Notes: a model not told the origin generated them from the letters alone. A DNA stretch of 64,000 bases from an uncultured bacterium (GCA_905214525.1 CAJMMN010000003.1:1-64000); one strand, 5' to 3'. Positions 50,725-59,807 are shown, numbered from the stretch's first letter. Numbers and translations: made by a program.

Positions 50725-51510
50725 ATGCAAACCACGCACATGGCGACCCCGGTACTGGAGGTCGCGCATCTCGAAAAGGTATATGGAGCGCTGGGCAACG
50801 TGACCCGCGCGCTCAACGACGTCAACTTTACCGTCAACCGCGGCGAATTCGTGGGCATCATGGGTGCCTCGGGCTCGGGCAAGTCGACGTTGCTCAACTG
50901 TGTCTCGACCATCGATAGCGCCACGAGCGGCACCATCCGCATCAACGGACAGGACGTAACACGCATGAAGCAGGCTAAGCTTTCGCAGTTCCGCCGCGAG
51001 GAGCTCGGCTTTATCTTCCAGGACTCCAACCTGCTCGATACACTCACGGCACGCGAGAACATCGCCCTGCCGCTCACCATCGCCCGCACAAACTCGGCAG
51101 AGATCTCGACCCGCGTGCAGGATGTGGCAGCGCGCCTGTCCATCAGTCAGGTGCTCGACAAGTATCCCTACCAGATGTCCGGCGGTCAGCAGCAGCGCGT
51201 TGCCGCGGCTCGTGCGCTCGTCACCGACCCCACCATGATCATGGCCGACGAGCCCACCGGCGCCCTCGATTCCAAGAGCGCTCGCCTGCTGCTCGAGAGC
51301 CTGGAGGCCCTTAACCGCCGCCTACGCGCTACCGTGCTCATGGTCACGCACGATAGCTTTGCCGCCAGCTACACGAGCCGTGTGCTGTTTATCCGCGACG
51401 GCAAGATCTTCACCGAGCTGCGCCGCGGCGACACCGACCGCCGAGAGTTCTTCGACCGCATTATGGAGGTCGTTGCCATGATGGGCGGTGAGGGCTCCGA
51501 TGCTCTGTAA
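50725..51510 (+). CDS. ABC transporter ATP-binding protein (BceA/MacB type)
   Basis: A 261-residue ATPase. Walker A is GASGSGKST (about 48-56), Q-loop FIFQDSNLL, signature MSGGQQQRVAAARAL, Walker B IMADEPTGALD and the H-loop VTHDS. The set matches BceA/YxdL exporters that defend against peptide antibiotics. Its stop codon overlaps the permease start by 11 bp. No response regulator or BceS-type kinase gene lies beside it. Confidence 0.9.
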   Translation: MQTTHMATPVLEVAHLEKVYGALGNVTRALNDVNFTVNRGEFVGIMGASGSGKSTLLNCVSTIDSATSGTIRINGQDVTRMKQAKLSQFRREELGFIFQDSNLLDTLTARENIALPLTIARTNSAEISTRVQDVAARLSISQVLDKYPYQMSGGQQQRVAAARALVTDPTMIMADEPTGALDSKSARLLLESLEALNRRLRATVLMVTHDSFAASYTSRVLFIRDGKIFTELRRGDTDRREFFDRIMEVVAMMGGEGSDAL

Positions 51511-53737
51511 ACTCGCCTGGGGTAACGTCCGCCGCGCCGGCCGCGATTACCTCGTCTACTTGCTGACGCTCACCCTGGGCGTCACGGTCTTCTATGCCTT
51601 CAACACCGTCTCGATGCAGGTCGACATTGCCGGCATCGAGGAAGAGGGACTGTCCGAGCTCATGGGCACCATGCTCGGTTACCTTACTTACTTTTTGGCT
51701 GGCGTCATGGCCTTTTTGATGGTGTATGCCAATAACTTCATCATGAAACGCCGTAAGAAGGAGTTTGGCCTGTACCAGGTGCTTGGCATGGGGCGCGGGC
51801 GCGTCGCCACGATCATGGCGCTCGAGACCGTGATCGTTTCGGTCGGCGCCTTTGTCGCCGACATTGTGCTGGGCGTGGGGCTCTCCCAGCTCATGACGTT
51901 CTTTACGGCTTCGCTCTTTAAGACGCAGATCGCCGATTTTCACTTCTTTTTCTCGGTGCATGCGTTCAACCTGACCCTTGCCTGCATGCTCGTAATGTTT
52001 GTGCTCACGCTACTGCTGAACCTGCGCGCCGTGCGTCGTACCAAACTCATCGAGCTTATGGGTGCCGAGCGTCGCAACGAGAGCATCAAGACACGCAACC
52101 CCTGGATCGCGATTGCCATCTTTACCGTGGGCGTGCTACTTGTGGGCGTGGCCTATTACCGTCTGCTGCGTGATGGGTTCCCGCTAACCGAGACGGGCGA
52201 CAAGCTGGATGGGGCCATGAGCCAGTTTGGCATTACGACCGCTATGGTTACGGTGGGCACCTTTGCCCTGTTCTGGGGACTCTCGGGCATGCTCATCAAG
52301 CTGCTGCAGAGCTTGCGCGACGTGTATTGGCGCGGCCTCAACATGTTTACTGTGCGCCAGCTTGCGGCCAAGGTCAACACGGTGTGCTTTTCGATGGGCG
52401 TCATCGCGATGATTCTGTTTTTGGCCATCACCTCGGTGACGTGCGGTATGTCGATCGCCAACGTGATGAACGAAAACCTGGAGCGCTATAACCCTGTTGA
52501 CGTGTCTCAGACGTATGTCTATTACACGCCCGATAGGCTCGACTACTACAAGGAGTATGTCAATCCGTCCGAGGCCGATCGCATGGTGCTGGCCGATGCA
52601 ACGGTCGATTTGTACGCTGCATGGCACGGCGATCGTATCGATCCCGATAACGTTACAGAAAGTAGTAAGGGCAAGTCGGCGGACAACAACGACGAGACCG
52701 GAAAGAAGGTCAATATCGCCGATGTTGCCGGTGAGCATGTGCAGATCGACTCGTATCTGAGCTACCCGCTTGGCGGCTCCAATCCTTCGGTAGCTGCAGG
52801 CGAGATGTGCAAGGCCATGGGCGAAAAGCTCCCCAAGGTGCTCGAGGGAAGCAACGCCGATGATATGGGCCTGTTTGTGACGCCGGCGAGCCAGTACAAC
52901 AAGCTGCGCCAGATGATGGGCGAGGAGCCGGTGAGCATTGGCCGCGACCAGTACGTGCTTACGTGTGATATGGGCGGTGAGCTGGGCGACCTGTACACCA
53001 AATACATGGCCGGCGGCCATACGCTCACCTTGGGTGGGCATGAGCTCAAGCCCGCAACCGATAAGTCGGACAAGGACACGGCGGCCATCGCCAACTCGGC
53101 GATGGGCAGTAATCCGGGTACCGTCGTCGTTGCCGACGAGCTGTTGTCCCAACTTAATCTGCAGCCGTATGCCAGTAGCCTGCTCGTTAACTACAAACAG
53201 GGGATGGATGTGACCAAGGCAGACGAGAGCATTAAATACACCTTGCTCGACAATCTGCTCGTTGACGGCAAGGAGCCGGGGTCGTGGGGAGTCTTCATCA
53301 CGCGTTCCGAGATGTACACGCAAGCAGCGCAGATGAACGGCATGATTAGCTATCTGGCCATCTACATTGGCTTTGTATTGGTCGTTGCATGCGCGGCGAT
53401 TCTATCGATCCAGCAGCTCTCCAACGTGGCCGACGGCAGCCGCAGCTATCGCGTGCTGGCGCAGATCGGCTGTGACGACCGTCAGATCCGGCATTCGGTG
53501 ATGGCGCAGCAAGCGGTGTTCTTCCTGTTCCCGCTGGCAGTGGGCTTGGCGCACTCCTTTGTGGCGCTCAAGGTGATCATCGAGCTGGTGAGCGTATTCG
53601 GCGATATGAGCATCGCCGGCACCGTGGGCCTCACCTGCGCGATTTTCCTGGCGGCCTATGGTGGCTACTTCTTGGTAACGTACCTCATGAGCGCCGGCAT
53701 GGTACAAGCTGCCATCGCCACCCGCTACAGCGAGTAA
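51500..53737 (+). CDS. BceB/FtsX-family ABC permease
   Basis: A 745-residue permease with ten predicted helices: four in the first 300 residues, a large extracellular domain of about 330 residues (around 325-600, starting VDVSQTYVYYTPD) and the last helices after residue 610. The FtsX-type segments KKEFGLYQVLGMGRGRVA and IGCDDRQIRHSVMAQQAVFF are typical BceB features. ATG 51500 is preferred to a GTG at 51488. With the upstream ATPase it should form a peptide-antibiotic resistance or sensing complex. Confidence 0.88.
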   Translation: MLCKLAWGNVRRAGRDYLVYLLTLTLGVTVFYAFNTVSMQVDIAGIEEEGLSELMGTMLGYLTYFLAGVMAFLMVYANNFIMKRRKKEFGLYQVLGMGRGRVATIMALETVIVSVGAFVADIVLGVGLSQLMTFFTASLFKTQIADFHFFFSVHAFNLTLACMLVMFVLTLLLNLRAVRRTKLIELMGAERRNESIKTRNPWIAIAIFTVGVLLVGVAYYRLLRDGFPLTETGDKLDGAMSQFGITTAMVTVGTFALFWGLSGMLIKLLQSLRDVYWRGLNMFTVRQLAAKVNTVCFSMGVIAMILFLAITSVTCGMSIANVMNENLERYNPVDVSQTYVYYTPDRLDYYKEYVNPSEADRMVLADATVDLYAAWHGDRIDPDNVTESSKGKSADNNDETGKKVNIADVAGEHVQIDSYLSYPLGGSNPSVAAGEMCKAMGEKLPKVLEGSNADDMGLFVTPASQYNKLRQMMGEEPVSIGRDQYVLTCDMGGELGDLYTKYMAGGHTLTLGGHELKPATDKSDKDTAAIANSAMGSNPGTVVVADELLSQLNLQPYASSLLVNYKQGMDVTKADESIKYTLLDNLLVDGKEPGSWGVFITRSEMYTQAAQMNGMISYLAIYIGFVLVVACAAILSIQQLSNVADGSRSYRVLAQIGCDDRQIRHSVMAQQAVFFLFPLAVGLAHSFVALKVIIELVSVFGDMSIAGTVGLTCAIFLAAYGGYFLVTYLMSAGMVQAAIATRYSE

Positions 53738-53773
53738 CAAGCGGGCAAAACCGTCGCAAAATCAGAGCGAATA

Positions 53774-53815
53774 ACCGCCGCGAAGGGAGTCCAGCTCCCT
53801 TCGCGGCGGTATTTT
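53774..53815 (+). terminator. Terminator of the BceAB-type operon
   Basis: 16-bp perfect stem (53774-53789 with 53795-53810), followed by ATTTTG. Confidence 0.8.
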
Positions 53816-53838
53816 GCGTATCTAGAGCATCTCAGATG

Positions 53839-53959
53839 CAAGTGAGTAGGCTTTTTTGGATCTGCCGAGCACATCGCGGCAAGTGCTCAATAAAATCGCA
53901 GGTCAGGGCTGTGGCGTTTTGAGGTGTGCTCGGCATCCCGCCAAAAGCCTACTCACTTG
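53839..53959. repeat. Long inverted-repeat element, 35-bp arms
   Basis: Arms 53839-53873 and 53925-53959 are complementary at about 30 of 35 positions around 51 bp. Internal motifs CGAGCAC, CAATAAAATCGCAGGT (53888-53903) and CGGCATCCCG match the element at 22293-22444. It is flanked on both sides by terminators. No ORF. Confidence 0.8.
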
Positions 53960-53972
53960 GTTTTACTGCTAG

Positions 53973-54016
53973 AAAACCGCCGCGAGGGAAAGTAGCTCCC
54001 TCGCGGCGGTTTTTGG
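53973..54016. terminator. Bidirectional terminator
   Basis: 17-bp perfect stem (53973-53989 with 53997-54013) with A-run and T-run ends. Its GC core is nearly the same as that of the terminator at 53774-53815, suggesting duplication around the repeat element. Confidence 0.8.
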
Positions 54017-54031
54017 CGTTTGCCCAGATAA

Positions 54032-54068
54032 AACCTGCCAAAATAAACCTGTCCCTTTTTGGCAGGTT
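54032..54068 (-). terminator. Terminator overlapping the LuxR stop codon
   Basis: AACCTGCCA/TGGCAGGTT stem (54032-54041 region with 54058-54067) around a CTGTCCCTTT loop, ending at the LuxR gene's stop codon on the minus strand. Confidence 0.55.
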
Positions 54069-55032
54069 ATCGCTTCCAAAAGTGGAGGATCAACGTCGTG
54101 CGGTTTTGCTGCTCGGTTTTGACCAGGATGTTGTGGATGTGGGTCTTGACGGTGCCCACGGCAAGGAATAGCTCGTCAGCGATCTCTTGGTTCGACTTGC
54201 CCAGCACAACCAAGCGCATGACTTCGGCCTCGCGGTTGGAGAGCCTGTAGGCGTTGCGATAGAAGGGCATTTGCTCTTCGATGTGTCGATCAAGATCGCT
54301 GACGTTCTTTTCCTCGGGCGCCTCCTGCATGCGGATTGAAAGCACGTGGTAGGAGTAGATAATCAGCAGAATCGCAAAGTAGCACGCAAAGACGTTCTCG
54401 CTAAAGTTGCGCTCGGATAGATAAAGCTGCAGCCAAGAGGGCGCCAGACTCATGGGGATGACAAGGATGTTGTAGAAATCCTCGGCAACGATGCAACCGA
54501 CCAGAATAGCGCCGATAATCAGGTGCTTTCGCTGGTTGTTAACGCGTGCCTTCAGCTCAACCTCTGTACTCTTATGAGCCGTCCAAAAGATATACAGTCC
54601 AACAAAGACAAGGAATGCCTGGCGTATCGTGTAGTAGATCCACTGACGCATGGGGCCGGAGGGGACTGCGACGATAGCCAGCGACTCGCACAGCAAAAAC
54701 GTTAAGACGGGGATAGCGAACTGCTTTTTAGAATGCTTATCGAGCAAGTCCATGGCAATCAGCCAAATAAAAGCCTGTGAAGCGGTCGCCACAAGGGTCC
54801 GCAACACAGGCATGGTAATTGAGTAATAGTCGCTGGCCGGAAAACTCTCGTTTTGCAACGTGTATTCAAAAAAGAAGATCTCGGTCATCTCGATGGCGTA
54901 GCAAATAAAAACGCCACTGCCATAGATAAAGAAACGTCGACGGGACGAGGCATAGGCGGCAAGCGAAAGCACTGCCGTCACAATACAAATCAGGAGAATC
55001 GCTAGGGTATAGAAGAACATCAGGGTGTTCAT
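54067..55032 (-). CDS. Membrane-bound LuxR-type regulator, copy 1
   Basis: A 321-residue protein with about seven hydrophobic helices in residues 1-235 and a C-terminal LuxR helix-turn-helix (LSNREAEVMRLVVLGKSNQEIADELFLAVGTVKTHIHNI, cited in parts: VMRLVVLGKSNQEIAD). Such one-component, membrane-embedded LuxR proteins are common in Coriobacteriia. It is divergent from the putrescine carbamoyltransferase gene. A similar protein (61927-62919) sits at the other end of the agmatine block. Signal unknown. Confidence 0.82.
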   Translation of the reverse strand: MNTLMFFYTLAILLICIVTAVLSLAAYASSRRRFFIYGSGVFICYAIEMTEIFFFEYTLQNESFPASDYYSITMPVLRTLVATASQAFIWLIAMDLLDKHSKKQFAIPVLTFLLCESLAIVAVPSGPMRQWIYYTIRQAFLVFVGLYIFWTAHKSTEVELKARVNNQRKHLIIGAILVGCIVAEDFYNILVIPMSLAPSWLQLYLSERNFSENVFACYFAILLIIYSYHVLSIRMQEAPEEKNVSDLDRHIEEQMPFYRNAYRLSNREAEVMRLVVLGKSNQEIADELFLAVGTVKTHIHNILVKTEQQNRTTLILHFWKR

Positions 55033-55360
55033 CTGTCACCGTCCTCTCATTTCACCTATGGCCGAGCCATGTATACCTTGTGGGATATAGACGTCTCAAC
55101 CCTTCGTTCCATTGCGGATTAGACGCCAAGATACAGCATAGCCGTATACCGTTCGCGGTTCCAGACGGTAAACCCCCTGTAAACTCTTGACCTGCGGGTT
55201 TATATTGGATTAGAGAGGGTGTAACTCCATGAACGGTCTTTAATCCCGAATAAACTAGGTAAAAATTGCATACGGGTGAATGATGGTCTTGTCAACACGA
55301 GGCGTGATGTTCGAGCGCCTCATAGTAATAGTCGGCAAGACCGGCGGAAAGGAAATCGAC
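55033..55360. other. Divergent promoter region of luxR copy 1 and ptcA
   Basis: 328 bp with no gene. It contains an AGACGTCT dyad (55089-55096), ACCGTTCGC (55149-55157, related to the spaced-repeat half-site but without a partner at 12 bases) and a TTGACC (55187 region) that might serve as a -35. Confidence 0.4.
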
Positions 55361-56434
55361 ATGGCACTGCCTAAGGATTTCATCGACACCAACGACTTCA
55401 CCAAAGAGCAGATTCTGGCTATCGAGGATCTTGGCCTGGCAATGAAGAAGGCCATCAAGGTTGACGGTTATTATCCGCACCTGCTCCGCAACAAGAGCCT
55501 TGGCATGATCTTCCAGCAGGTCTCCACCCGCACTCGTCTTTCCTTCGAGACCGCTATGACCGACCTCGGTGGCCATGCTCAGTTCTATGGCCCTGGCACC
55601 ATCCAGCTCGGCGGTCACGAGTCCCTGGGCGACACCGCTCGCGTTATGGGCTCGCTGCTCGACATCATGATGGCTCGCGTTGACCGTCACAAGGACGTCG
55701 TCGGCCTCGCCGAGGGCTCCGCTGTGCCCGTCATCAACGGCATGTCCGAGTTCAACCATCCCACGCAGGAGATGGGCGACCTCATGACCATGCTCGAGAA
55801 CCTCCCCGAGGGCAAGAAGATCGAGGACTGCACCCTAGCCTTCATCGGCGACGCCACCCAGGTCTGCGTCTCCCTCATGTTCATCGCCTCCAAGGTCGGC
55901 ATGAAGTTTGTCCAGTTTGGACCTAAGGGCCACCAGATCCCCGACGGCGGCCTGCATGTTGGCACCGTCGAGGAGCGCGCCGAGTTCGGCAAGCAGATGA
56001 TGGCTATCGCCGAGGAGAACTGCAAGGTCTCCGGCGGCTCGGTCGTCATCTCCGACGACATCGAGTGCATCAAGGGCGCCGACTTCATCTACACCGACGT
56101 GTGGTATGGCCTGTACGACGAGGAGGTCTCGGGCGAGAACTACATGGACGTGTTCTATCCCAAGTATCAGGTCACCATGGACATGATGAACTTCGCCGGC
56201 CCCAACTCCAAGTTCATGCACTGCCTGCCGGCCACCCGCAACGAGGAGGTCGTCGACGAGGTCATGGACGATCCCGAGCGCTCCCTGTGCTGGGTCGAGG
56301 CCGAGAACCGCAAGCATTCCATCCGTGCTCTCCTTGCCGCCCTGGGCAAGCGCACCCCGCTCAACGACGAGGGTGTCGAGTACTCCGCCAAGGCTGAGCT
56401 CCACGCCGCTCTCGAGGCTCTCGAGCAGCTCTAA
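55361..56434 (+). CDS. ptcA: Putrescine carbamoyltransferase
   Basis: A 357-residue aspartate/ornithine carbamoyltransferase-family enzyme. Carbamoyl-phosphate loop STRTR (55-59), HPTQEMGDL, and HCLPATRNEE are intact. GYYPHLLRNKSLGMIFQQ near the start and VWYGLYDEEVSGENYM closely follow the putrescine carbamoyltransferase of enterococci rather than ornithine enzymes. It splits N-carbamoylputrescine into putrescine and carbamoyl phosphate. Its neighbours (antiporter, agmatine deiminase) support this. ATG 55361 follows AAAGGAAA. Confidence 0.88.
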   Translation: MALPKDFIDTNDFTKEQILAIEDLGLAMKKAIKVDGYYPHLLRNKSLGMIFQQVSTRTRLSFETAMTDLGGHAQFYGPGTIQLGGHESLGDTARVMGSLLDIMMARVDRHKDVVGLAEGSAVPVINGMSEFNHPTQEMGDLMTMLENLPEGKKIEDCTLAFIGDATQVCVSLMFIASKVGMKFVQFGPKGHQIPDGGLHVGTVEERAEFGKQMMAIAEENCKVSGGSVVISDDIECIKGADFIYTDVWYGLYDEEVSGENYMDVFYPKYQVTMDMMNFAGPNSKFMHCLPATRNEEVVDEVMDDPERSLCWVEAENRKHSIRALLAALGKRTPLNDEGVEYSAKAELHAALEALEQL

Positions 56435-56460
56435 GCCTCAAGGCTTCTAAAAGCACGTTT

Positions 56461-56536
56461 GCGGGCGGCGGATGCTCGTCTCCTGTCGCCCGCTCACCGA
56501 GGCCCAAGCAATTGCCTTAATACCTTAGGGCCTCGG
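56461..56536 (+). other. Two stem-loops between ptcA and the antiporter gene
   Basis: GCGGGCG (56461-56467) with CGCCCGC (56487-56493), then CCGAGGCCC (56497-56505) with GGGCCTCGG (56528-56536). Neither has a T run; they may process the transcript. Confidence 0.5.
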
Positions 56537-56567
56537 ATCTGTCCAAGACTGAGCGAAGGAGCTCATC

Positions 56568-58007
56568 ATGAGCGACGGAAAGAAAAAGCTTTCCTTCTTG
56601 ACGGTCATTTCGACCATCATCTGCGTCGTCTTCGTTTGCGAGGCCGCCGCACCTGCTGCTGCCATTGGCAACCAGCAGTTCTTCTGGTGGATCTTCCTGA
56701 TCCTGACCTTCCTGCTCCCTTACGGCATGGTTGTCGCCGAGCTCGGCACCACCTATGACGGCGAGGGCGGCATTTACGACTGGGTACGCGATGGCCTGGG
56801 CGACAAGTGGGGCGCCCGCATTTCGTACTACTACTGGGTCAACTACCCGCTGTGGATCGCCTCGCTGGCTACCATGTTCCCCGACATCCTGGGCATGGTC
56901 TTTGGCGTCGAGTTCAACCTAATCGCCAAGATGGGTATCGAACTTGCCTTTGTGTGGATCGTCTACCTTATGGGGCGCTCCAAGGCGGCCGACTCCGAGT
57001 GGGTCCTTAACGGAGGCGCTATCATCAAGGTCGCCGTTGCCGTTATCGTCGGCGCTCTGGGCATTTGGTATGCCATGGAGAACGGTTTTGCGAACGACAT
57101 GTCCGCTGCCACCTTCCTGCCCGAACTCACCAACACCAACGCTCTTGGCTATCTGTCGATCATCATCTTTAACTTCATGGGCTTCGAGGTCATCTGCACC
57201 ATGACCGACGACATGGCCGATCCCGCTCGCGATATTCCCAAGGCTATCATTGTCGGTGGCGTGGCTATTGCCGTCATCTACCTGTTCGCTGGCTTCGGCA
57301 TCGGCGCCGCTGTGCCGGCCGACTCCATCGACCCCGACTACGGCATGATCGTCGCAGTCCAGACCATGGTGGGCGACTCCATGATCTTCAAGGTCATCTG
57401 CATCGCCTTCCTGATCACCCTGTTCGCTAACATGGCTGCTTGGTCCTTCGGCGTCAACTCCGTCGCTCGCTACGCTGCCGAGCACGGCAACATGCCCAAG
57501 GTCTTCGCCTCGATGATCTCCGAGGACGATATGCCCAACGGCGCCAACCTGGTCAACGCCATCGTTGCCTCCCTGGTGCTGTGCCTGCAGCTGGTTCCCA
57601 TCGACGCCATCTCCAACGGTGTCTTCTGGATGCTCTTCGGTACCTCCGTTGTATTCCTGCTGCTCACCTACATCCCGATGTTCCCGGCATTCCTCAACCT
57701 TCGTAAGAACGACCCTAACCGTGCGCGCATCTTTACGTTCCCGTTTAAGGGCGCCATGATGAAGGTTATGCTCGCCATCCCCTGCATCGAGCTGGTCCTT
57801 GCCATCGTTGCAACGCTGATTCCGTTCTCCGCTGCTGAAATTGGCGACAAGGTCCCGATGATCGTCATCTTCATCGTGCTCGTGCTCATCGGCGAGGTCG
57901 TCCGCGTCGTCAGCGCTAAGGGCCGCAAGGAAGAGTACAAGGGTCTGACCCCTGAGCTCGCAGCCCAGCGTCTCGCTGAGGAGGCCGCCGAGGCCGAGGA
58001 GAACTAG
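56568..58007 (+). CDS. aguD: Agmatine/putrescine antiporter-like APC permease, copy 1
   Basis: A 479-residue amino-acid/polyamine permease with twelve predicted helices. It begins LTVISTIICVVFVCEAAAPAAA and has the family loop YDWVRDGLGDKWGARISYYYWVNYP (key GLGDKWGARI) and FNFMGFEVICTMTDDMADPARDIPKA. Its place between ptcA and aguA fits the AguD agmatine-putrescine exchanger, which lets the pathway run without energy cost. Arginine-type exchange is a less likely alternative. A close paralogue follows at 60152. Confidence 0.82.
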   Translation: MSDGKKKLSFLTVISTIICVVFVCEAAAPAAAIGNQQFFWWIFLILTFLLPYGMVVAELGTTYDGEGGIYDWVRDGLGDKWGARISYYYWVNYPLWIASLATMFPDILGMVFGVEFNLIAKMGIELAFVWIVYLMGRSKAADSEWVLNGGAIIKVAVAVIVGALGIWYAMENGFANDMSAATFLPELTNTNALGYLSIIIFNFMGFEVICTMTDDMADPARDIPKAIIVGGVAIAVIYLFAGFGIGAAVPADSIDPDYGMIVAVQTMVGDSMIFKVICIAFLITLFANMAAWSFGVNSVARYAAEHGNMPKVFASMISEDDMPNGANLVNAIVASLVLCLQLVPIDAISNGVFWMLFGTSVVFLLLTYIPMFPAFLNLRKNDPNRARIFTFPFKGAMMKVMLAIPCIELVLAIVATLIPFSAAEIGDKVPMIVIFIVLVLIGEVVRVVSAKGRKEEYKGLTPELAAQRLAEEAAEAEEN

Positions 58008-58374
58008 AGCACCCGGTTCTGGGGCTCCAACCCTCCTCGTGTACCAACGCGCGCTTCGTCGGGCTTGTCGCTCCCGACTCCGGGCACTCTAGCCTCTTCG
58101 GAGACGTGCCCAAGCGACAGGTTTGCTAACCATTCCCCGGGGTGGGTGTGAGCGATAGCTCCGGTAACCACCGCCCACCCCAATCTCTCTTCCGTATCCT
58201 TCGTGCGTTTTGTCTCCGCGCACTTGGTTACGTCGTCGCTTGCCGGTGCGACTCCGTGAAAACCGGCGCCGGGCGCCCCGACCTTTGCCGGGGGACGGGC
58301 GCCCACTATCTCTTGGTTTTAGGCTGCGGGTAATCCGCCCGCGGCAAACGATCGTTCGATTTGGAGGAAATCTT
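58008..58374 (+). other. 367-bp leader of aguA
   Basis: No gene. Several GC-rich stems, for example GGGGTGGG (58139-58146 region) with CCCACCCC (58172-58180 region), and AGCGATAGCTC. No riboswitch class could be recognised, although the length and structure suit a regulated leader. The ribosome site GGAGGA ends it. Confidence 0.4.
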
Positions 58375-59580
58375 ATGCGTACGATCACCGAGTCCGAGTC
58401 CACCCCCAAGGCCGACGGCTTCTTTATGCCCGCCGAGTTCGCCCCGCAGGATCGCGTGTGGATGGGCTGGCCCCACCGCACCGACACCTGGGCCCACGGC
58501 GCCAAGCCTGCTCAGAAGCAGTATGCCGCCATCGCCCGCGCCATCTCCGAGTTCACCCCGGTCTATATGTGCGCCAACCAGGTCGACTATGCCAACTGCA
58601 AGGCCGTCTTCGAGAACGACGAGAATGTCACCGTTATCGAGATGACCACCGACGACGCTTGGTTCCGCGACACTGCCGCCACCTACGTCATCAACGGCAA
58701 GGGTGAGAAGCGTGCCAACCACTGGCACTTCAACGCCTACGGCGGTCTCGTCGATGGCCTCTATTTCCCGTGGGACAAGGACGAGCAGATCGCCCTTAAG
58801 ATGGCTGAGCTCTCCGGCTGCCGTCGCTACCGTCCCGATGACATGATTCTCGAGGGCGGCTCCATCACCGTCGACGGCGAGGGCACCCTTGTCGTGACCG
58901 ACCAGTGCCTGCTTTCCCCGGGCCGCACCTGCTCTGCGGTGCTCGAGGAGGAAGAGGATCCCGAGTCCATCTGGCCCAAGTTCCACAAGAAGTTTGAGCC
59001 CTGGAGCGAGGAGCTTCGCGCCTACATGGACGAGCACCTCAAGGATTACCTGGGTGTCGAGAAGGTCATCTGGGTCAAGGAGGGCATCGACCCCGAGGAG
59101 ACCAACGGTCATATCGACGACGTCGCCACGTTCATCGCTCCGGGCGTCATGGCCTGCATCTGGACCGACGATCCCGAGTATCCGTTCTACGAGCAGTGCC
59201 ACGCTGCCTACGAGACCCTCTCCAACGCCGTTGACGCCAAGGGCCGCAAGATGAAGGTCTACAAGCTCTGCATGCCCGTGAACCCGCTGTTCATGGACCA
59301 GGCTTCCTGCGACACCATCGACGCCGACGAGAACGCCGAGCCGCGCGTTCCCGACGAGCCGCTGATCGCCTCCTACATGAACTACCTGGTCACCAACCAC
59401 GGCGTTATCGTCCCGCAGTACGGCGACGAGAACGACCAGCTGGCCGTCGACACGCTCCAGAAGATCTATGACGAGGTCTGGGGCGAGGGCGTCTACAAGT
59501 GCGTCGGCGTTCAGTCCGAGCAGGTCGTCTTCGGCGGCGGCAATATCCACTGCATTACGCAGCAGGAGCCCTCGGCGTAA
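58375..59580 (+). CDS. aguA: Agmatine deiminase
   Basis: A 401-residue guanidine-modifying enzyme of the AgDI family. Features: MPAEFAPQDRVWMGWPHRTDTW (start of the pentein fold), TTDDAWFRDTAATYV, HWHFNAYGG, ILEGGSITVDGEGT, the His of ETNGHIDDVATFI, and the nucleophile Cys393 in GGGNIHCITQQ. It hydrolyses agmatine to N-carbamoylputrescine and ammonia. About 35 residues longer than the enterococcal enzyme, from an acidic insert near residue 195. ATG 58375 follows GGAGGA. Confidence 0.93.
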   Translation: MRTITESESTPKADGFFMPAEFAPQDRVWMGWPHRTDTWAHGAKPAQKQYAAIARAISEFTPVYMCANQVDYANCKAVFENDENVTVIEMTTDDAWFRDTAATYVINGKGEKRANHWHFNAYGGLVDGLYFPWDKDEQIALKMAELSGCRRYRPDDMILEGGSITVDGEGTLVVTDQCLLSPGRTCSAVLEEEEDPESIWPKFHKKFEPWSEELRAYMDEHLKDYLGVEKVIWVKEGIDPEETNGHIDDVATFIAPGVMACIWTDDPEYPFYEQCHAAYETLSNAVDAKGRKMKVYKLCMPVNPLFMDQASCDTIDADENAEPRVPDEPLIASYMNYLVTNHGVIVPQYGDENDQLAVDTLQKIYDEVWGEGVYKCVGVQSEQVVFGGGNIHCITQQEPSA

Positions 59581-59668
59581 CTCAGGCACGCCACCTTGGC
59601 GTTCACTCGTCGCTTACGTAGCGTCAGTACGCTACGCTCCTCGTTCGCGCCAATCTGGCGCACCTGAG
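59581..59668. repeat. Imperfect inverted repeat after aguA
   Basis: CTCAGG-GCCA-TTGGCG at 59581-59601 pairs with 59648-59668 (about 17 of 21), enclosing GTAGCGT/ACGCTAC. Nested hairpin, no T run. Confidence 0.55.
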
Positions 59669-59676
59669 CACGCCGA

Positions 59677-59690
59677 GTAAACGTCTGACT
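59677..59690 (-). promoter_or_regulatory. TCAGACG motif, site 1
   Basis: Reverse complement reads AGTCAGACGTTTAC. Compare GGTCAGACGTGTAAACC at 63001-63017 and the two copies in the hairpin at 59851-59929. Confidence 0.45.
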
Positions 59691-59712
59691 TTCCGAGCCG
59701 TGATGCTTCGGG

Positions 59713-59806
59713 AACCCAGCCGATCAATCGGACGGTCGGTGAATCGGACCATCTCGGGGCATTGATGGTCGGTTTATTCGATGTCTTGGTCGGCTGGGTT
59801 TTTCTT
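59713..59806 (+). terminator. Terminator with long loop after aguA
   Basis: AACCCAGCCGA (59713-59723) pairs with TCGGCTGGGTT (59790-59800), followed by TTTC. The loop contains repeated GGTCGG and an inner GGTC/GACC pair. Confidence 0.6.
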
Positions 59807-59807
59807 T

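Noticed and set aside
50577..51143. Longer N terminus of the Nudix-Vsr protein
   Set aside because: That part is antisense to the ABC ATPase gene and resembles no domain; TTG 50576 with AGAGGA fits the Nudix start.
53774..54016. Composite mobile element formed by two near-identical terminators around the 121-bp inverted repeat
   Set aside because: The terminator cores are alike, but there is no gene between them and no target duplication; coincidence of GC-rich terminators cannot be excluded.
55149..55178. Eighth copy of the spaced direct repeat before ptcA
   Set aside because: ACCGTTCGC is present but no matching half-site lies 12 bases away on either side.
55361..59580. Arginine deiminase (ArcABC) pathway
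   Set aside because: The deiminase has AgDI motifs (GGGNIHC) and the transferase resembles the putrescine type; no ArcA or ArcC seen.
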